DNA from: Candidatus Enterococcus leclercqii
GTDB taxonomy: Bacteria > Bacillota > Bacilli > Lactobacillales > Enterococcaceae
Assembly: GCF_009933135.1 (NCBI RefSeq)
Contig: NZ_MAEH01000014.1
Span: 620,001-684,000 of the forward strand
Direction of reading: 5' to 3'
Length of the DNA stretch: 64,000 nt
Below the pieces are notes generated by a model. The model saw only the letters and a program-made list of their open reading frames with translations, searched no databases and had not been told where the DNA came from. Position 1 is the stretch's first letter; each line of letters opens with the position of its first letter. Made by a program: the position numbers and the translations under genes. This document shows positions 7,765-19,087 of this stretch, in pieces.

Positions 7765-7878
7765 GCTGTATTCATGAAACCATGGGTACAGACGCAGCAG
7801 TTTGTATCTATGATGGCTAAGGGATTTTGACTTGACTTACTCGCCACCGTAGAGAATATCTATAGTGGCTTTTCTTTT
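7751..7878 (+). promoter_or_regulatory. Tyr/Phe attenuator with mutually exclusive helices
   Basis: Segment 1 (7751-7763), inside the leader codons Ser-Tyr-Phe-Arg-stop, pairs with segment 2 (7805-7817) as GCTAT/ATGGC plus TAGATA/TATCTA. That helix encloses a second hairpin, CTGTATTCATG/CATGGGTACAG (7767-7791). Segment 2 (TCTATGATGGC) can instead pair with segment 3 (GCCACCGTAGA, 7843-7853) with one mismatch, and segment 3 pairs with segment 4 (TCTATAGTGGC) to make the terminator. A ribosome stalled on Tyr/Phe codons would cover segment 1, free segment 2 and prevent termination; a released ribosome lets 1:2 and 3:4 form. This is the classic four-segment logic. Confidence 0.78.
7843..7878 (+). 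terminator. Attenuator terminator before aroE
   Basis: GCCACCGTAGA (7843-7853) pairs with TCTATAGTGGC (7859-7869) with one C-A mismatch and one G-U pair, followed by TTTTCTTTT. Confidence 0.8.
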
Positions 7879-8093
7879 ACGCTTTGTCCGGACAAGGCAT
7901 TTGAGGGTGTTCACTGTAGATTCGTCGCGGTGGATGCCCTTTTTTTGTCAAACAAGAGAAGGCGGTCAAGAACAAAGACTCTTCGATAAAATCTTAATTT
8001 GTGATCACTTCACAAGGAGTTGTCGGAGCGCTTCAATTTGTTTAAAACAGATTGGACGGCTTTTGGAAAAGTAGTCAGGATTGGAGGAAACCC

Positions 8094-8966
8094 ATGAAAA
8101 AAATGATCACGGGGCATACCCGTCTTGCTGGATTGATCGGCAAACCAACACATCACAGCATTTCACCACTGATGCACACCACCGCTTTTGCAGCTTGTGG
8201 CATTGATGCTGTCTATCTTTCTTTTGATATCGAGTCTGAAGAAGTAGCAGCTGCACTAGAGGCAATCAAAACACTGTCATTTATCGGTGCCAATGTGACC
8301 ATGCCCCATAAAGCTGCAGTCCTGCCTTACTTGGATGACGTATCACCAGCGGCTCGATTAATCGGTGCTGTAAATACAATTGTTCCGAGTGACGGCAAAT
8401 TGGTAGGACACAACACTGACGGCAGCGGCTTTATGCGCAGCTTGCAAGACATTGATGTGAATCCCATCAATCAACAGATAACAATTTTAGGAGCTGGTGG
8501 GGCGGCAACCGCCATCATCACTCAAGCAGCCTTGGACGGCGTTAAAGCGATTCACGTCTACAATCGTAAAGATCAATTTTTTGCAAAAAGTGCGGAAAAA
8601 CTACAAGTGATTGCCGCAGAAACCGGCTGTCAGATTCAGCTCTTTGATTTAGAAGCACAAGCAGACCAATTGTCCGAATCACTGACCGATAGTTGCCTGT
8701 TGGTCAATGCTACTGGCGTGGGGATGGCGCCGCATACGGCTGCCAGCGCTTTGCCGGACTTTGAGCTTTTAAAAGGGGAGCTGGCCGTATATGATGTTAT
8801 TTACGATCCTCGGGAAACTTTACTTTTGCAAGAAGCCAAAGCAAGGGGCCTCAAAACAGCAAACGGCTTAGGTATGTTGTTGTATCAAGGGGCCGCAGCC
8901 TTCAAATTGTGGACTGGCAAAGAAATGCCCACTGCCACGATCAAGCCGTTGATTGAAGCGCAGTAA
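8094..8966 (+). CDS. aroE: Shikimate dehydrogenase
   Basis: Reduces 3-dehydroshikimate to shikimate with NADPH (step 4 of the shikimate pathway). 290 residues, full length. Substrate-site motifs are GKPTHHSISPLMH, NVTMPHK (catalytic Lys), AVNTI and GHNTDGSGF; the NADP-binding loop is GAGGAAT, and the C-terminal GLGMLLYQGAAAF is typical. ATG 8094 is chosen because GGAGG (about 8083-8087) precedes it directly; an upstream in-frame ATG at 8052 has no site. It is the first gene of the operon, about 215 bases after the attenuator terminator. Confidence 0.95.
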   Translation: MKKMITGHTRLAGLIGKPTHHSISPLMHTTAFAACGIDAVYLSFDIESEEVAAALEAIKTLSFIGANVTMPHKAAVLPYLDDVSPAARLIGAVNTIVPSDGKLVGHNTDGSGFMRSLQDIDVNPINQQITILGAGGAATAIITQAALDGVKAIHVYNRKDQFFAKSAEKLQVIAAETGCQIQLFDLEAQADQLSESLTDSCLLVNATGVGMAPHTAASALPDFELLKGELAVYDVIYDPRETLLLQEAKARGLKTANGLGMLLYQGAAAFKLWTGKEMPTATIKPLIEAQ

Positions 8967-9061
8967 TACTTGAAAATAAAAGGAACAATCACACAGTTTA
9001 GCGATGAAAAACAGGAACATTGCCAATCTGTTCAATGATTTACAAAAAAGGAGAAATGAAA

Positions 9062-10093
9062 ATGATCGTCATTATGAAACCCGGGGCTACCCGCGAACAA
9101 GTAGAAAATGTGGTTAAGCGTATAAAAAAAGAAGGACTAGATGTTAATATTGATGAAGGTTCTGAACATATCGTCATCGGTTTGAAAGGTGATACCCGCA
9201 ATGTCCAGGATGTCGCTTTTTACAGCTACGATGGGGTAGAAAAAGCGGTCCGAATTTCAAATACTTACAAATTGACTTCTCGTGAATTTCACCCTGGAGA
9301 CACTGTCGTGGATGTCGATGGTGTGAAAATCGGTGACGGAAATTTTGTTACGATGGCAGGCCCTTGTTCCATTGAAGGACTGGATCAAATCAGAGAGTGT
9401 GCCCGTATCGCAAAAGCCGGCGGCGCCCAAATTTTACGTGGGGGAGCTTTCAAGCCCCGTACCTCTCCTTACGCTTTCCAAGGTCTGGAAGAAGAAGGGC
9501 TGAAATACATCCGCCAGGCAGCCGATGAATTTGATATGAAGGTCATTACTGAAGTTATGGATGAAAGCCATATTGAGATGGTTGCTGAATACAGCGACAT
9601 TTTGCAGATTGGTGCTCGGAACATGCAAAACTACAAGTTGCTCCAAGCTGTCGGTAAAACGGGGAAACCCATTGGTCTTAAACGCGGGATTGCCGGGACC
9701 ATTGATGAATGGCTCAATGCGGCAGAATACATCGCAATTTCTGACAAGTCACCGGTGATTTTCATTGAACGAGGGATTCGAACCTACGAAACCGCCACAA
9801 GAAACACCTTTGATCTTAGTGCTGTTCCTCTAATCAAAAAACTCAGTCATTTCCCAATCATCGTCGATCCTTCCCACGGTACCGGGATTTGGGACTTGGT
9901 ACCACCAATGGCTAGAGCGGGTGTTGCTGCCGGCGCAGACGGTATGATCGTAGAGATTCATCCAGATCCAGCCAATGCTTGGTCAGATGGCCCTCAATCG
10001 TTGAATGAAAAAACTTACATGAGAATGATGAAGGAAGTCACAATCATGGAAAAAGCCATGAAAGAAATCAAAGCATTGGAAATCGGTGGCTGA
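9062..10093 (+). CDS. aroF: DAHP synthase (AroA-I-beta / AroF type)
   Basis: Condenses erythrose 4-phosphate and phosphoenolpyruvate to DAHP, the entry step of the shikimate pathway. The 343-residue protein has an N-terminal ferredoxin-like regulatory domain (about residues 1-75, MIVIMKPGATREQVENVV) of the kind that gives Tyr/Phe feedback control in related enzymes. The TIM-barrel catalytic domain follows, with MAGPCSIEG, RGGAFKPRTSPYAFQG, LKRG and PSHGTG. ATG 9062 is preferred to ATG 9056, since AAAAAAGGAG ends 8 bases before it. About 95 bases separate it from aroE. Confidence 0.93.
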   Translation: MIVIMKPGATREQVENVVKRIKKEGLDVNIDEGSEHIVIGLKGDTRNVQDVAFYSYDGVEKAVRISNTYKLTSREFHPGDTVVDVDGVKIGDGNFVTMAGPCSIEGLDQIRECARIAKAGGAQILRGGAFKPRTSPYAFQGLEEEGLKYIRQAADEFDMKVITEVMDESHIEMVAEYSDILQIGARNMQNYKLLQAVGKTGKPIGLKRGIAGTIDEWLNAAEYIAISDKSPVIFIERGIRTYETATRNTFDLSAVPLIKKLSHFPIIVDPSHGTGIWDLVPPMARAGVAAGADGMIVEIHPDPANAWSDGPQSLNEKTYMRMMKEVTIMEKAMKEIKALEIGG

Positions 10094-10124
10094 TTCAAAC
10101 CAAAAGTTGTTCATCCAAAAAGTC

Positions 10125-10158
10125 GGGGATTGCTGAGACCAAGCTCTCGGTAATCCCT
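10125..10158 (+). other. 14-bp hairpin between aroF and aroB
   Basis: GGGGATTGCTGAGA (10125-10138) pairs along its whole length with TCTCGGTAATCCCT (10145-10158), three of the pairs being G-U, around a 6-base loop. There is no U-run, so it is not a terminator. It ends 2 bases before the aroB ribosome-binding site (AAGGGGG, 10160-10166), so it may protect the downstream mRNA, be a cleavage site, or modulate aroB translation. Confidence 0.6.
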
Positions 10159-10173
10159 CAAGGGGGAAATAAA

Positions 10174-11247
10174 ATGCTGACCATCCATTTAAAAGACCAT
10201 CAATACGATATTCATATCCGAAAAGGTTGCTTAAAAGAAGTCGGTTCTTTGCTAAAAGAGCTTTGGCAGCCACAAAAAGTTGCCATTATCACGGATGACA
10301 ATGTGGCGCCTCTCTACGCTGAAATCGTCCGACAAGCTGTAGAGAAAGCCGGCTTTGAACCAGTTATTCACGTTGTTGCCAATGGAGAGGCGAGTAAATC
10401 ATTGGCAGAGGCAGAGAATATCTACAGCTTTTTAGCCGATGAAGGGTTCACTCGTTCTGACGGCATTATTGCCTTAGGTGGGGGCGTTATCGGCGATTTA
10501 GCTGCTTTTGCGGCATCTACGTATATGCGTGGGATCCATTTTATTCAAATCCCCACGACCCTTTTGGCACAAGTAGACTCAAGCATTGGTGGTAAGACAG
10601 CTGTCAACACAGCCAAAGCCAAAAACCTAGTCGGCACTTTCAGTCAACCAGATGGCGTACTGATCGATCCGGAAGTCTTGACAACTTTGGATAGGAGAAG
10701 GATCAGAGAAGGTATTGCGGAAATCATCAAGTCAGCTGCTATTGCGGATCTTGACCTTTGGAATTTTTTGAATAATTTGACAGATGAAAACGATTTGTTG
10801 GCCCAGGCTGACTATGTGATTACAGAAACTTTGAAAGTGAAACAAAAAGTCGTGGAAGAAGATGAGTTTGACAACGGCATTCGACTGATTTTGAACTTTG
10901 GCCACACGATTGGCCACGCAGTTGAAAAAACATCAGGCTATGGCGTAGTCAGTCATGGTGAGGGCGTTGCGATTGGCATGATGCAGATCAATGCTCACGC
11001 AGAGAAAATTGGATTGTCTCCTGTGGGAAGTACGGCCCGGCTAAAAGCCATGATTGAAAAATTTCATCTGCCAATTCATGCAGAGAATTGGGATGAAGCG
11101 CGTTTGTTTGAAGCAATTACCCATGACAAGAAAGCCCGTGGGACAAATTTGAAGCTGATTTTATTAACCGATATCGGTGAAGCCAAAATCGTGACGGTGC
11201 CACTTGAAGAACTACGACAATACTTAGATAGAGAGGATGTAAGCTAA
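10174..11247 (+). CDS. aroB: 3-Dehydroquinate synthase
   Basis: Cyclises DAHP to 3-dehydroquinate using NAD and a divalent metal. 357 residues, full length. NAD-binding glycine-rich [19 protein letters not shown], then [19 protein letters not shown], the metal-site Glu in REGIAEIIK, and His residues in NFGHTIGHA and [10 protein letters not shown] are all present. AAGGGGGAAATAAA precedes the ATG. Its stop shares one base with the aroC start (TAATG), so the two are coupled. No separate 3-dehydroquinate dehydratase gene is in the cluster; it must be elsewhere in the genome. Confidence 0.95.
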   Translation: MLTIHLKDHQYDIHIRKGCLKEVGSLLKELWQPQKVAIITDDNVAPLYAEIVRQAVEKAGFEPVIHVVANGEASKSLAEAENIYSFLADEGFTRSDGIIALGGGVIGDLAAFAASTYMRGIHFIQIPTTLLAQVDSSIGGKTAVNTAKAKNLVGTFSQPDGVLIDPEVLTTLDRRRIREGIAEIIKSAAIADLDLWNFLNNLTDENDLLAQADYVITETLKVKQKVVEEDEFDNGIRLILNFGHTIGHAVEKTSGYGVVSHGEGVAIGMMQINAHAEKIGLSPVGSTARLKAMIEKFHLPIHAENWDEARLFEAITHDKKARGTNLKLILLTDIGEAKIVTVPLEELRQYLDREDVS

Positions 11248-12413
11248 TGCGTTATATTACAGCAGGGGAATCACACGGCCCGCAATTGACGGCTATCATT
11301 GAAGGATTACCGGCAGGGTTACCGTTGACGGCAGAAGATATCAACATTGAATTGGCACGGCGGCAAACCGGCTATGGTCGAGGAGGTCGCATGAAGATTG
11401 AAAAAGACCAGGTGCAGATTCTATCGGGGGTGCGCCATGGCAAGACGATTGGGGCACCGGTTACTTTAGTAGTCGAAAATCGTGACTGGAAAAACTGGAC
11501 GACGATTATGGCAGCTGAGGATGTTTCCGAAGAAGCAAAGGCTGTCAGAAAAGTGACTCGGCCCCGGCCTGGTCACGCGGATCTAGTTGGAGGCATGAAA
11601 TATCACCATCGGGACCTGCGAAATGTTTTAGAACGCTCTTCTGCCAGAGAAACAACGATGCGGGTTGCAATTGGCGCAGTAGCAAAGAAATTATTGTCGG
11701 AGCTCGGGGTGATTGTTGCCGGGCACGTGACAGTTTTAGGTGGCATCAAAGCGACGATTCCTGATGGTATGTCGATTCAAGAAATCAAGGAACGTTCGGA
11801 AGCATCGGAAATTCGAGTTGTTGACCCAACTGTGGAAGAAGAAATCAAAGCCCTGATTGATGCGACCAAGAAAAAAGGCGATACGATTGGTGGCGTAGTT
11901 GAAGTCATCATTGGCGGCGTTCCTGCTGGATTAGGCAGTTATGTGCAATGGGATAAAAAACTTGATGCCAAGTTGGCCCAAGCCATTGTCAGTATCAATG
12001 CCTTCAAGGGAGTAGAGTTTGGGGTTGGTTTTGAAGCAGGTAATCTGCCGGGATCATTGGTAATGGATGAAATCCAATGGAGTGAGGCAGATGGCTACAC
12101 ACGAAAAAACGATAATCTCGGCGGCTTTGAAGGAGGCATGACAAATGGTGAAGCCATTGTCATCAAAGGAGTCATGAAACCAATCCCGACTTTATATAAG
12201 CCGCTACAGACCATCGATATTGAAACAAAAGAGCCTTACAAGGCCAGTGTGGAACGATCAGACAGTACAGCTGTCCCAGCAGCTTCCGTCGTTGCTGAAA
12301 ATGTAGCAGCGACAGTATTAGCCACAGCCTTTTTAGAAAAATTCGGCAGCGACTCATTCGATGAGCTGAAGGCGGCAGTTGCCGCATATAGAGAGTACTT
12401 GAAAAATTACTGA
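11247..12413 (+). CDS. aroC: Chorismate synthase
   Basis: Converts EPSP to chorismate, the branch point to Phe, Tyr and Trp; needs reduced FMN. 388 residues. Signatures GESHGPQL at the N-terminus, [42 protein letters not shown] and the C-terminal region [16 protein letters not shown] are intact. It overlaps aroB by one base and is followed 14 bases later by tyrA, so translation is likely coupled along this part of the operon. Confidence 0.95.
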   Translation: MRYITAGESHGPQLTAIIEGLPAGLPLTAEDINIELARRQTGYGRGGRMKIEKDQVQILSGVRHGKTIGAPVTLVVENRDWKNWTTIMAAEDVSEEAKAVRKVTRPRPGHADLVGGMKYHHRDLRNVLERSSARETTMRVAIGAVAKKLLSELGVIVAGHVTVLGGIKATIPDGMSIQEIKERSEASEIRVVDPTVEEEIKALIDATKKKGDTIGGVVEVIIGGVPAGLGSYVQWDKKLDAKLAQAIVSINAFKGVEFGVGFEAGNLPGSLVMDEIQWSEADGYTRKNDNLGGFEGGMTNGEAIVIKGVMKPIPTLYKPLQTIDIETKEPYKASVERSDSTAVPAASVVAENVAATVLATAFLEKFGSDSFDELKAAVAAYREYLKNY

Positions 12414-12427
12414 GAGGGGAAACCAGT

Positions 12428-14873
<2,446 letters not shown>

Positions 14874-14874
14874 G

Positions 14875-15384
14875 ATGGCCGGCATTTTGCTAATCGGTTT
14901 CATGGGCGCCGGGAAAAGTACCATTGGAAGACAGTTGGCAGCAGAATTGGCGCGCCCGTTTATTGATTTGGATCAAATGATTGAAAGTGAAATTGGTATG
15001 TCGATTTCGGCCTATTTCGAAACGGCGGGGGAGGCGGCCTTTCGAAAAGCTGAAACTCAGGCGCTGGCAAAGGCGTTGACTGGTGATGAGGTAGTTGCTT
15101 GCGGTGGCGGAATCGTTTTGAAAGAACAAAATCGCAGTTTGTTAAAAAATCATCCCACAGTTATCTACTTAAAAGCAGATCCGGATCAGCTGTACCAACG
15201 AATTGTGCAAGATCAAATCAACAAACGGCCCTTAGCTGATGATAAGACTGCCTCAGAGGTTCGGGAAATTTTGCAACCCCGGCTGCCCTTGTATGAAGAA
15301 GCCGCAGTGATTCAAGTAGACACTACTGGAAAAGAACCTGTTGCCATCGTAACGGAAATTGTGGAAAGGTTGGCGAAGCAATGA
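14875..15384 (+). CDS. aroK: Shikimate kinase
   Basis: Phosphorylates shikimate with ATP. 169 residues. P-loop GFMGAGKST, shikimate-site motif DLDQMIESEIGMS, the AFRKAE motif, CGGGIV and the LID arginine in NKRPLAD are present. ATG 14875 is chosen because AAAGGAGG (about 14861-14868) lies just ahead of it; the frame extends further upstream inside aroA without a site. It overlaps pheA by 4 bases (ATGA). Confidence 0.94.
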   Translation: MAGILLIGFMGAGKSTIGRQLAAELARPFIDLDQMIESEIGMSISAYFETAGEAAFRKAETQALAKALTGDEVVACGGGIVLKEQNRSLLKNHPTVIYLKADPDQLYQRIVQDQINKRPLADDKTASEVREILQPRLPLYEEAAVIQVDTTGKEPVAIVTEIVERLAKQ

Positions 15385-16232
15385 AAATTGGTTATTTGGG
15401 CCCGAAAAGTTCCTTCACCCATCAAGCTGCTCAGAAAATTGCACTTGATGCAGAACTAATTGCTTTTCCTTCAATTCCCAAGTGTCTTTTAGCAGCAGAA
15501 CAACAGCTGGTAGATTTTGCAGTCGTTCCGGTTGAGAATTCTTTGGAAGGATCCGTTCATGCAACCATCGACCACCTTTTTCATAAATGCGGACTAACGG
15601 TGGTGCAAGAAATCATTCTGCCCATTAAGCAGCAGCTATTAACTGCCCCCACCACGCCAATCGATGCTCTCACCAAGATTATGAGTCATCCGCAGGCACT
15701 GGCTCAATGCCAAGATTACCTGGAAAGCCAGTTTCCGGATGTCTTGCTAGAAGCAGTTGCTTCAACAACCTATGCTGCCGAGTATGTCAGCCAGCACCCT
15801 CATGAAAAAATTGCCGCAATCGCTTCAATGCAGGCTGCCCAGCAATATGCATTGACAGTTGCCGCAACTGCTATTCAAGACAACGACTTCAATCAGACCC
15901 GATTTTGGCTGGTTGCGTCACAAAAAAATGATAGCAGTCAAAAGATTCAGCCCTCTTCAGCCGATAAAATGACCATCCTATTAACCTTGCCCTCCAATCA
16001 GCCAGGCGCTTTACACAAAGCACTGGCAGCATTTGGCTGGCGGAATATCGGTTTGTCAAAAATCGAATCCCGGCCATTGAAAACTAGCTTAGGAGAGTAT
16101 TTTTTCGTGGTGGATCTGGTTTGTGAACAATCCGAGCGCTTAATAAAAAATGCACTAGAAGAGATCCAACTGCTTGGCGTTGTAGTTCGTAATCTGGGGG
16201 CTTACCCGGTACGTACGATTCCAGAGGAGTGA
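15381..16232 (+). CDS. pheA: Prephenate dehydratase with ACT domain
   Basis: Converts prephenate to phenylpyruvate, the phenylalanine branch. 283 residues, a stand-alone dehydratase (no chorismate mutase domain, which must be encoded elsewhere). Motifs are YLGPKSSFTHQAA, PVENSLEGSVHATIDHL, and the catalytic TRF in DNDFNQTRFWLV. The C-terminal ACT domain holds the Phe-binding ESRP sequence (SKIESRPLKTSLGEYFF), which predicts Phe feedback. It is the last recognised gene of the operon; a 10-codon ORF and a strong terminator follow. Confidence 0.95.
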   Translation: MKIGYLGPKSSFTHQAAQKIALDAELIAFPSIPKCLLAAEQQLVDFAVVPVENSLEGSVHATIDHLFHKCGLTVVQEIILPIKQQLLTAPTTPIDALTKIMSHPQALAQCQDYLESQFPDVLLEAVASTTYAAEYVSQHPHEKIAAIASMQAAQQYALTVAATAIQDNDFNQTRFWLVASQKNDSSQKIQPSSADKMTILLTLPSNQPGALHKALAAFGWRNIGLSKIESRPLKTSLGEYFFVVDLVCEQSERLIKNALEEIQLLGVVVRNLGAYPVRTIPEE

Positions 16233-16237
16233 CATCG

Positions 16238-16270
16238 ATGAAAAGCACGTTTGTGATACTTCTTTTTTAA
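16238..16270 (+). CDS. 10-codon ORF at the end of the aro operon
   Basis: Encodes MKSTFVILLF, starting 5 bases after pheA and preceded by GAGGAG (about 16224-16229), which overlaps the pheA end and is 8 bases from the ATG. It lies between pheA and the operon terminator. The good ribosome-binding site is the only evidence that it is translated; it may be a decayed gene start. Confidence 0.25.
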   Translation: MKSTFVILLF

Positions 16271-16289
16271 ACGCAGTTGAATAATCCAC

Positions 16290-16354
16290 CGACTTACTCT
16301 TTGCAGATTTCACCTCAAAGTCCCTTACTTTCTACAAAGAGTAAGTCGTTTTTT
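16290..16354 (+). terminator. Terminator of the aromatic operon
   Basis: CGACTTACTCTTTG (16290-16303) pairs perfectly with CAAAGAGTAAGTCG (16335-16348), followed by TTTTTTG. The loop is unusually long (31 bases). Confidence 0.88.
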
Positions 16355-16443
16355 GTAATTAAACGTGCGGACCTTTTCGCGCCTCGGTTGTAAGGTAAGG
16401 CCTCATTTTCCAAAAAAGTGACAGGTCCTGACAAGAGTGTTCG

Positions 16444-16472
16444 TTGCAGTGTTTCCTAAAAAAGGGTAAAAT
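16444..16472 (+). promoter_or_regulatory. Promoter of the LCP gene
   Basis: TTGCAG (16444-16449), a 17-base spacer and TAAAAT (16467-16472), 71 bases before the TTG start at 16544. Confidence 0.6.
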
Positions 16473-16543
16473 TTTGCGAGACAACAGATTTTCCTAAAGC
16501 AGTAGGGTATCCTGTTGTTAAACAAAGACAAGGAGTGGAAGAT

Positions 16544-17680
16544 TTGGACAGCCGTAAAGACCGCAATAAAAAACTTTACGAGGAGCTGGAGGACGGCAAG
16601 AAAGGCAAGCTGTTTGCCAGAAGACCTTTGGATGAAGAGCCTCGCCAATCCAATCAACATTTGGAATCAGATGACGATGATCCTACAAACTATCAAGATG
16701 ACCGACATGCTGGCAGCGGTGGTCGACCACCCCGAGGCCCACAAGACAGAAAGCAACCAGCAAACAAGAAGCCAAAAAAGAAGCGCAAAAGACACCCTGT
16801 TCGCCGCTTTTTGCTTACCCTGATAGTCATTCTATTGGTTTATAGTATCGGCTCGTTTTATGCTGGCAAAACTTTTTCTCAGCAGGGAGAATTTTTGTCC
16901 AAGCAGGAGAAGATTACCTTTAACGGCTTTAAAAACAGCAATGGTTCAAGTAATATCCTATTGATTGGCAGCGACAGCCGCGACGGAGAAGCCGCCCGTG
17001 CAGATACGATCATGGTGCTTCAATTGGATGGGCCAGCGAAAAAGCCAAAACTGGTTTCTTTTATGCGAGATACCCTGGTAGACATTCCCGGTGTCGGACA
17101 AACCAAACTGAATGCCTCTTATGCCTATGGCGGAGCGGAACTGGTACGAAAGACGTTGAATCAGAATTTTGGAGTTGATTGTCGCTATTATACGATTGTT
17201 GACTTTCAATCCTTCGAGCAGGTTATCGATACGCTGTTTCCAAGCGGTGTACAAATCGATGCTGAAAAAGATATGAGTGCTTACATTGACGTAGCTATCA
17301 AAGCCGGTCCTCAAAAAATGGATGGGCATACTCTTTTACAATACGCTCGCTTTCGGATGGACGAAGAAGGGGATTTTGGTCGCGTGCGACGGCAACAACA
17401 AGTCATGAATGCAGTCTTCAGCGGGATGAAAAATCCCCTCACACTAATGAAACTCCCTTATGCTGCTGGTCAAGTCATGGGAGAAGCCGCAACGGATCTG
17501 CCTATGAGTTACCTCGTGAAAAATACGATTTCCATCGCCAAGGGAGCAGGTGGAATTGACCGCTTGTCTGTTCCAATTGCAGACTCCTGGACTTACGGAT
17601 ACGATGCCAATGGCGGCAGTGTTTTAGTTGTTGATCAGGAGAAAAATCAAAAAGCGATTCAGACGTTTTGGGAAAAATAA
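16544..17680 (+). CDS. LytR-CpsA-Psr family phosphotransferase (Psr-like)
   Basis: Proteins of this family attach teichoic acids or other polymers to peptidoglycan on the outer face of the membrane. The TTG at 16544 is preferred over the GTG at 16535 because AAGGAG (16530-16535) overlaps that GTG and sits 8 bases from the TTG. A long, charged cytoplasmic tail (about 85 residues, rich in Lys, Asp and Gln) precedes one membrane helix (FLLTLIVILLVYSIGSFYAG). The LCP domain follows, with LLIGSDSRDGEAARADTIMV, SFMRDTLVDIPG, KLNASYAYGG and ARFRMDEEGDFGRVRRQQQ. Position after pheA matches psr in enterococci. Confidence 0.88.
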   Translation: MDSRKDRNKKLYEELEDGKKGKLFARRPLDEEPRQSNQHLESDDDDPTNYQDDRHAGSGGRPPRGPQDRKQPANKKPKKKRKRHPVRRFLLTLIVILLVYSIGSFYAGKTFSQQGEFLSKQEKITFNGFKNSNGSSNILLIGSDSRDGEAARADTIMVLQLDGPAKKPKLVSFMRDTLVDIPGVGQTKLNASYAYGGAELVRKTLNQNFGVDCRYYTIVDFQSFEQVIDTLFPSGVQIDAEKDMSAYIDVAIKAGPQKMDGHTLLQYARFRMDEEGDFGRVRRQQQVMNAVFSGMKNPLTLMKLPYAAGQVMGEAATDLPMSYLVKNTISIAKGAGGIDRLSVPIADSWTYGYDANGGSVLVVDQEKNQKAIQTFWEK

Positions 17681-17697
17681 TTAAATCGGTAGTCCAT

Positions 17698-17735
17698 TTC
17701 AAAAAGGTCACGCTCTTGTTGGTGGCCTTTTTGAA
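17698..17735 (+). terminator. Terminator after the LCP gene
   Basis: TTCAAAAAGG pairs with CCTTTTTGAA, 18-base loop. The U-run is within the 3' arm. Confidence 0.7.
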
Positions 17736-18028
17736 TTGATAAAAATCAAAGAGATTGGCTGACTTTCTGCCTTTAAACAGTACTTAAAGAAAATAAAACC
17801 GCCACAATTTTACGATTTTTTAGTGAAGCGGCTGCAGTTATTTTAGTTTTTGCTTTGAGTCGCTGTTGATTTCCTGGAGAGGGGATCTGCGGACAGTTGT
17901 GTTTTTAAATATGCGCTGTTTGGATATATTCATCATTCGGTATTTATGCTATATTTATGTTAGTGTATTTTTTTGTAGTTTAGCTAAGCAGTTTTTTGCA
18001 TTTATTTTGTTTTGAAATGAGGATAATT
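17736..18028. other. Intergenic region before degV
   Basis: About 290 A/T-rich bases with several TATA-like boxes (for example around 17940-17970). I see no ORF with a ribosome-binding site and no clear structured element. Confidence 0.5.
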
Positions 18029-18877
18029 ATGAAACTCGCAGTTGTGACAGACAGCACGGCGATCTTGCCGGAAACTGTCGTGAACCATCCTGATTTGTAT
18101 GTCGTTGCAATCCCAGTGATCATCGATGGCAAGTTATATAACGAAGGAATCGACATCGAAGCCGATGAATATTATGACCTGCTGAACAGCAGCAAAGAAT
18201 TTCCCACAACTTCCCAGCCGGCGATTGGTGAAGTGATGGATTTATATGAACGCCTAAAAAAAGCTGGCTATGATACTATTTTGAGTATTCATCTTTCTGG
18301 GGGAATCTCGGGTTTTGTCAATACTTTGGCTGGAATCAAAGATGAGTTTTCTGATTTAGAAGTTGTTCCTTTTGATTCTGAAATTACCTCGATGCCAATG
18401 GGAAATATGGTAGAGGCAGCTTTGACTATGAAAGATGCAGGTGCTGATCTGAGAGCAATTTTGGATCACCTTCGTATGATTCGTGACAATACCTACGCCT
18501 ATCTCATTGTCGATGATCTGAATAACTTGGTTCGAGGCGGTCGTTTGACAAACGGGGCTGCCCTGATTGGCGGGTTACTGAAAATCAAGCCAATTTTGAC
18601 TTTTGATAAAGGTAAAATCGTTTTATCAGAAAAGATTCGTTCCTCGAAAAAAGCCTTTAATCGTGCTGAAGATCTGATTGGACAACGAGCGAAGGAAATT
18701 GCTCGTCCGGTACATTTTTACGTGATCCATGCGAATAATATATCGGCAGCCCAAGAAGAAAAAGAAAAGCTGCAGGCAAAATATCCTGATGCAGAAATCA
18801 CTATCGGTCATTTTGGACCTGTGATTGGTACCCACTTGGGTGAAAAAGCCATTGGCATCGCCTGTTCCGCTATTTAA
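18029..18877 (+). CDS. DegV-family fatty-acid-binding protein
   Basis: 282 residues. DegV/FakB proteins bind a fatty acid and present it to the kinase FakA for phosphorylation. The domain 1 start KLAVVTDSTAILPE, the TTSQPAIGEVMDLYERL fatty-acid-head contact region, SIHLSGGISGFVNTL and LVRGGRLTNGAALIGGLLKIKPIL all match. ATG 18029 follows GAGGATAATT; the frame extends upstream without support. It is a single gene with a terminator behind it; no FakA gene is nearby. Which fatty acid it binds cannot be told. Confidence 0.88.
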   Translation: MKLAVVTDSTAILPETVVNHPDLYVVAIPVIIDGKLYNEGIDIEADEYYDLLNSSKEFPTTSQPAIGEVMDLYERLKKAGYDTILSIHLSGGISGFVNTLAGIKDEFSDLEVVPFDSEITSMPMGNMVEAALTMKDAGADLRAILDHLRMIRDNTYAYLIVDDLNNLVRGGRLTNGAALIGGLLKIKPILTFDKGKIVLSEKIRSSKKAFNRAEDLIGQRAKEIARPVHFYVIHANNISAAQEEKEKLQAKYPDAEITIGHFGPVIGTHLGEKAIGIACSAI

Positions 18878-18886
18878 GACAGAGAC

Positions 18887-18916
18887 AAAGCTGATCTGAA
18901 ATGGTCGGCTTTTTTC
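18887..18916 (+). terminator. Terminator after degV
   Basis: AAAGCTGATC pairs with GGTCGGCTTT (two G-U pairs) and is followed by TTTTTTC. Confidence 0.8.
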
Positions 18917-19022
18917 TATACCCGAAACCTGTTTTACATCCGCTTCACCGAGCAGAAGACGAAAAGACCTTTAAAAATTTCAACTGGTTACCAGCGATTG
19001 GTTAAGAAGTAAGACCAATCGT

Positions 19023-19075
19023 TTGATGCAACCAATGACCATCGTTATAATTTAGTAAACTACTAATTTACTAAA
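19023..19075 (+). promoter_or_regulatory. Promoter with perfect palindromic operator
   Basis: TTGATG (19023-19028), 17-base spacer, TATAAT (19046-19051). The final T of the -10 box begins a perfect inverted repeat: TTTAGTAAA (19051-19059), 7 bases, TTTACTAAA (19067-19075). Its position over the transcription start is what a repressor operator would occupy. No regulator gene lies next to it, so the cognate repressor is unknown. Confidence 0.7.
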
Positions 19076-19087
19076 GGACTGATTTAA

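Noticed and set aside
7679-7880. T-box before the aro operon
   Set aside because: No T-box core or specifier loop is present, and the transcript before the terminator is only about 200 bases with a coding leader.
16403-16660. 85-codon minus-strand frame over the LCP promoter and start
   Set aside because: Lies across the promoter and first codons of the LCP gene with no ribosome-binding site.
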